From Methanocella sp. (GTDB lineage: Archaea > Halobacteriota > Methanocellia > Methanocellales > Methanocellaceae): a DNA stretch of 30,314 nt. Below are positions 28,578 to 30,314 of the stretch, in pieces. Below the pieces are notes generated by a model. The model was given only the letters and a program-made list of their open reading frames with translations, was not told where the DNA came from and made no database searches. Position 1 is the stretch's first letter, and every line of letters starts with the position of its first letter. The stretch is from NCBI RefSeq assembly GCF_035506375.1, contig NZ_DATJPM010000082.1, positions 1 to 30,314 on the forward strand, read 5' to 3'. A program made the position numbers and the translations under genes.

Positions 28578-29864
28578 ATGACAAGCTTAAACGGGAACGC
28601 CGTGCTCGACGTTCTGGAATTACTTTTAACCGCCGAGATCTACAATAACTCGAACAACCTTGACGAGGACGACCTGCCTCCTCTCATACGGAAGCACTAC
28701 TGGGACACGAAAGAAAAGAAAGTCCATCGCCCCATAAAGGTCGTCGAGTCCGACATCAAGGCCATCTTTGGCCTGGACAACGCCAAGGACATCATGTCCT
28801 CGCTGCCTTTTGTTAATTTCGACGAGTTCGGCTCTATCTACACGCTCACGGTGCTCGACCTGGGCACCAAGTGGTTCGCCAAGAAGGACGTCAGCGATCG
28901 CATTAACCGGAACCCGGTCCTGGCTTTCTACTATCAGAACTACGGCAACTTCGACGTCGACTATAAGGAAGTCCGCGCCAGGAACCCGACCAAGGAGTCC
29001 GGCCGGGAATGGATCGACGGCCTGAGTAAGAGCATAGCCGACGAGGGCGGCGACTCCATCGATATGCTGAAGCTCGTCCACATCGTGGCCCCGGAAGAGG
29101 TCGGCCAGAAGCTCGACGATATCGTGCTCACGGCCGAGCAGGAGGCCGAGGTCGAGAAGATCGTCAAGGCCATCCAGTACCGCGACTATCTGAGACAGAT
29201 CGGCCTGCGGGAGATCGGAAAGCTATTATTCGTCGGCCCTCCTGGAACCGGCAAGACGTCCACGGCCCGGGCCATGTCCGCCCGGCTCAAGCTGCCCTTC
29301 CTCGAGGTCAAGCTTTCTATGATCACGTCTCAATATCTGGGCGAGACCTCGAAGAACATCGATAAGGTTTTCGAGCTGGCAAAAAAATTAAGCCCCTGTA
29401 TCCTGTTCATCGACGAGTTCGACTTTGTCGCCAAGACGAGGACGTCCGATGAGCATGCTGCATTAAAAAGGGCGGTTAATACGCTGCTAAAATGTATCGA
29501 CGAGATCAGCCTGGTCAACGATGGCGTACTTCTCATCGGCGCCACGAATCATCCAAAACTGCTGGACAACGCCGTCTGGCGGCGCTTCGACGAGATCGTC
29601 CTTTTCCCGCTGCCCGATCGCGATATGCGCAAGAAGATCTTCGAGCTGGTCCTCGAGCCGATCGACGGCAAGTTCGACATCGACGCGCTAGCGGACCGCA
29701 CCGAGAACTACGCCGGCTCGGATTTACGCTTGATCGTCCGTGAGGCGGTCCTTAATGCTCTTACGGAGGACCGCACGAAGCTGGACCAGGAAGACATGAT
29801 CAAGGCCGTCAAGCAGTTCGAGGATCGTATTAATTTGCGCCTCAGCGATGATGCGGTAAACTGA
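28578..29864 (+). CDS. AAA+ family ATPase
   Basis: This 428-residue protein has an N-terminal region of about 180 residues that I do not recognise (NAVLDVLELLLTAEIYNNSN, then YWDTKEKKVHRPIKVVESD), possibly a winged-helix or adaptor part. A single AAA domain of the classic (proteasome-ATPase/CDC48-like) type follows: Walker A GPPGTGKT (220-227), pore-loop-like SQYLGETSKN (251-260), Walker B ILFIDE (275-280), sensor 1 GATN (321-324), arginine finger WRRFD (334-338) and sensor 2 GSDLR (380-384). It is probably a hexameric remodelling ATPase; the substrate is unknown. GGAAG lies before the ATG at 28578; another ATG two codons earlier sits too close to it. It is flanked by palindromic repeats on both sides together with the peptidase gene. 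Confidence 0.88.
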   Translation: MTSLNGNAVLDVLELLLTAEIYNNSNNLDEDDLPPLIRKHYWDTKEKKVHRPIKVVESDIKAIFGLDNAKDIMSSLPFVNFDEFGSIYTLTVLDLGTKWFAKKDVSDRINRNPVLAFYYQNYGNFDVDYKEVRARNPTKESGREWIDGLSKSIADEGGDSIDMLKLVHIVAPEEVGQKLDDIVLTAEQEAEVEKIVKAIQYRDYLRQIGLREIGKLLFVGPPGTGKTSTARAMSARLKLPFLEVKLSMITSQYLGETSKNIDKVFELAKKLSPCILFIDEFDFVAKTRTSDEHAALKRAVNTLLKCIDEISLVNDGVLLIGATNHPKLLDNAVWRRFDEIVLFPLPDRDMRKKIFELVLEPIDGKFDIDALADRTENYAGSDLRLIVREAVLNALTEDRTKLDQEDMIKAVKQFEDRINLRLSDDAVN

Positions 29865-29903
29865 CATTTTTTAATTTATGACTTTCCCGGTTATGCCGTC
29901 TTT

Positions 29904-30314
29904 GAGTGTCCTTAACCACAGGGGCCAGTGGTTCCGTGTTTGTTTAGTGGTCCTCTGCCATTTTTTCGATTTTCGTACTGCCCGTCGGTTTTTCAACACG
30001 AAAGCACGAAAGACTTTTTTATCCCACGTAAGGGCACTAAAATCACTAAGGCCCATGCCTGGCGCTTAAAACACGAAACAACCTCTCCAATGGCACTAAA
30101 GCGCTAAATGATTGAAACACGAGAACGGCATGACTTTAATAGTTATGCTTTCCCTCGTGTTTCATTTTCTTTGGGATGTTCGAGCCTTAGAGATGTTGTT
30201 TAGTGTTTTGACGCTAAAGCATGTACCTTAGTGTGGTTCGTGCCCTTACGTGGGATATAAAAATAATTCGTGTTTTCGTGTTGAAAAACCGAACAAATCA
30301 GCGAACGACACAAA
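29904..30314. repeat. Long imperfect palindromic repeat, copy B (cut by window end)
   Basis: Closely similar to copy A over the whole visible length, including TTCCGTGTTTGTTTAG, CGTACTGCCCGTCGGTTTTT, GGCATGACTTTAATAGTTAT and TTCGTGTTTTCGTGTTGAAA. The central pair GAAACACGAG (30114-30123) / CTCGTGTTTC (30154-30163) puts the centre near 30139, so by analogy with copy A the element should end about 60-70 bases past the window. It is in the same orientation as copy A and begins about 40 bases after the ATPase stop. It contains no credible gene. Confidence 0.8.

Noticed and set aside
29871..30069. Frames on both strands in repeat copy B
   Set aside because: Copy A does not preserve these frames; they are by-products of the palindrome.

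Overview
The window looks like the chromosome of a methanogenic archaeon, most likely Methanocellales (a Methanocella-type organism). The lineage is inferred from recalled gene families; no search was possible. Supporting signs are a coenzyme F420 gamma-glutamyl ligase, a four-subunit archaeal pyruvate:ferredoxin oxidoreductase, an archaeal prepilin/preflagellin peptidase, an archaeal adenosylhomocysteinase-type protein, TATA-like promoters with several apparently leaderless starts, GGTGA/GGAGG-type ribosome binding sites, and mostly GC-rich third codon positions.

Layout. 1-4405 (minus strand): a drug-type ABC exporter, then a run of small genes (membrane miniproteins and short helical proteins) ending in a PadR regulator. 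Four of these neighbours carry the same roughly 43-residue C-terminal module (core Y-L/M-E-D). 4667-5716: an AT-rich flavodoxin and an Lrp/AsnC regulator with a dyad around its own TATA box. 5938-10549 (plus): a tight five-gene run of adenosylhomocysteinase, PfkB kinase, APH-type phosphotransferase, APS-kinase-like P-loop kinase and inositol-monophosphatase-type phosphatase. 10546-13200: an unknown protein, a BofA-like membrane protein and two duplicated ChrB-N-domain proteins with near-identical promoters. 13340-14550: a small unknown ORF and a polytopic membrane protein with two ExxE motifs. 14664-16634: a radical SAM plus DUF4130 pair (predicted DNA modification/repair). 16692-16874: a tiny secreted aromatic/cysteine protein. 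16901-18421 (minus): cofE behind three small charged proteins, two of which are paralogues. 18523-21900 (minus): a TPR protein, cysS and a TVP38/DedA-like membrane protein. 21993-23969: an unknown protein, a B3/B4-domain protein, a glutaredoxin-like protein and a TPR protein. 24221-27035: porBAGD, closed by a compact terminator whose loop is the stop codon. 27095 to the end: an A24 prepilin peptidase and an AAA+ ATPase flanked by two copies of a roughly 480-bp imperfect palindrome.

Functional picture. Core metabolism (pyruvate synthase, F420, methyl cycle, Cys-tRNA) is mixed with small accessory systems. The least explained are the PadR/YLED-module cluster (2403-4405), the duplicated ChrB-N regulators facing an ExxE membrane protein (11863-14550), the twin small proteins before cofE (17782-18089, one possibly starting at CTG), and the long palindromic repeats. 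No rRNA, tRNA, CRISPR array, transposase or phage gene was recognised.
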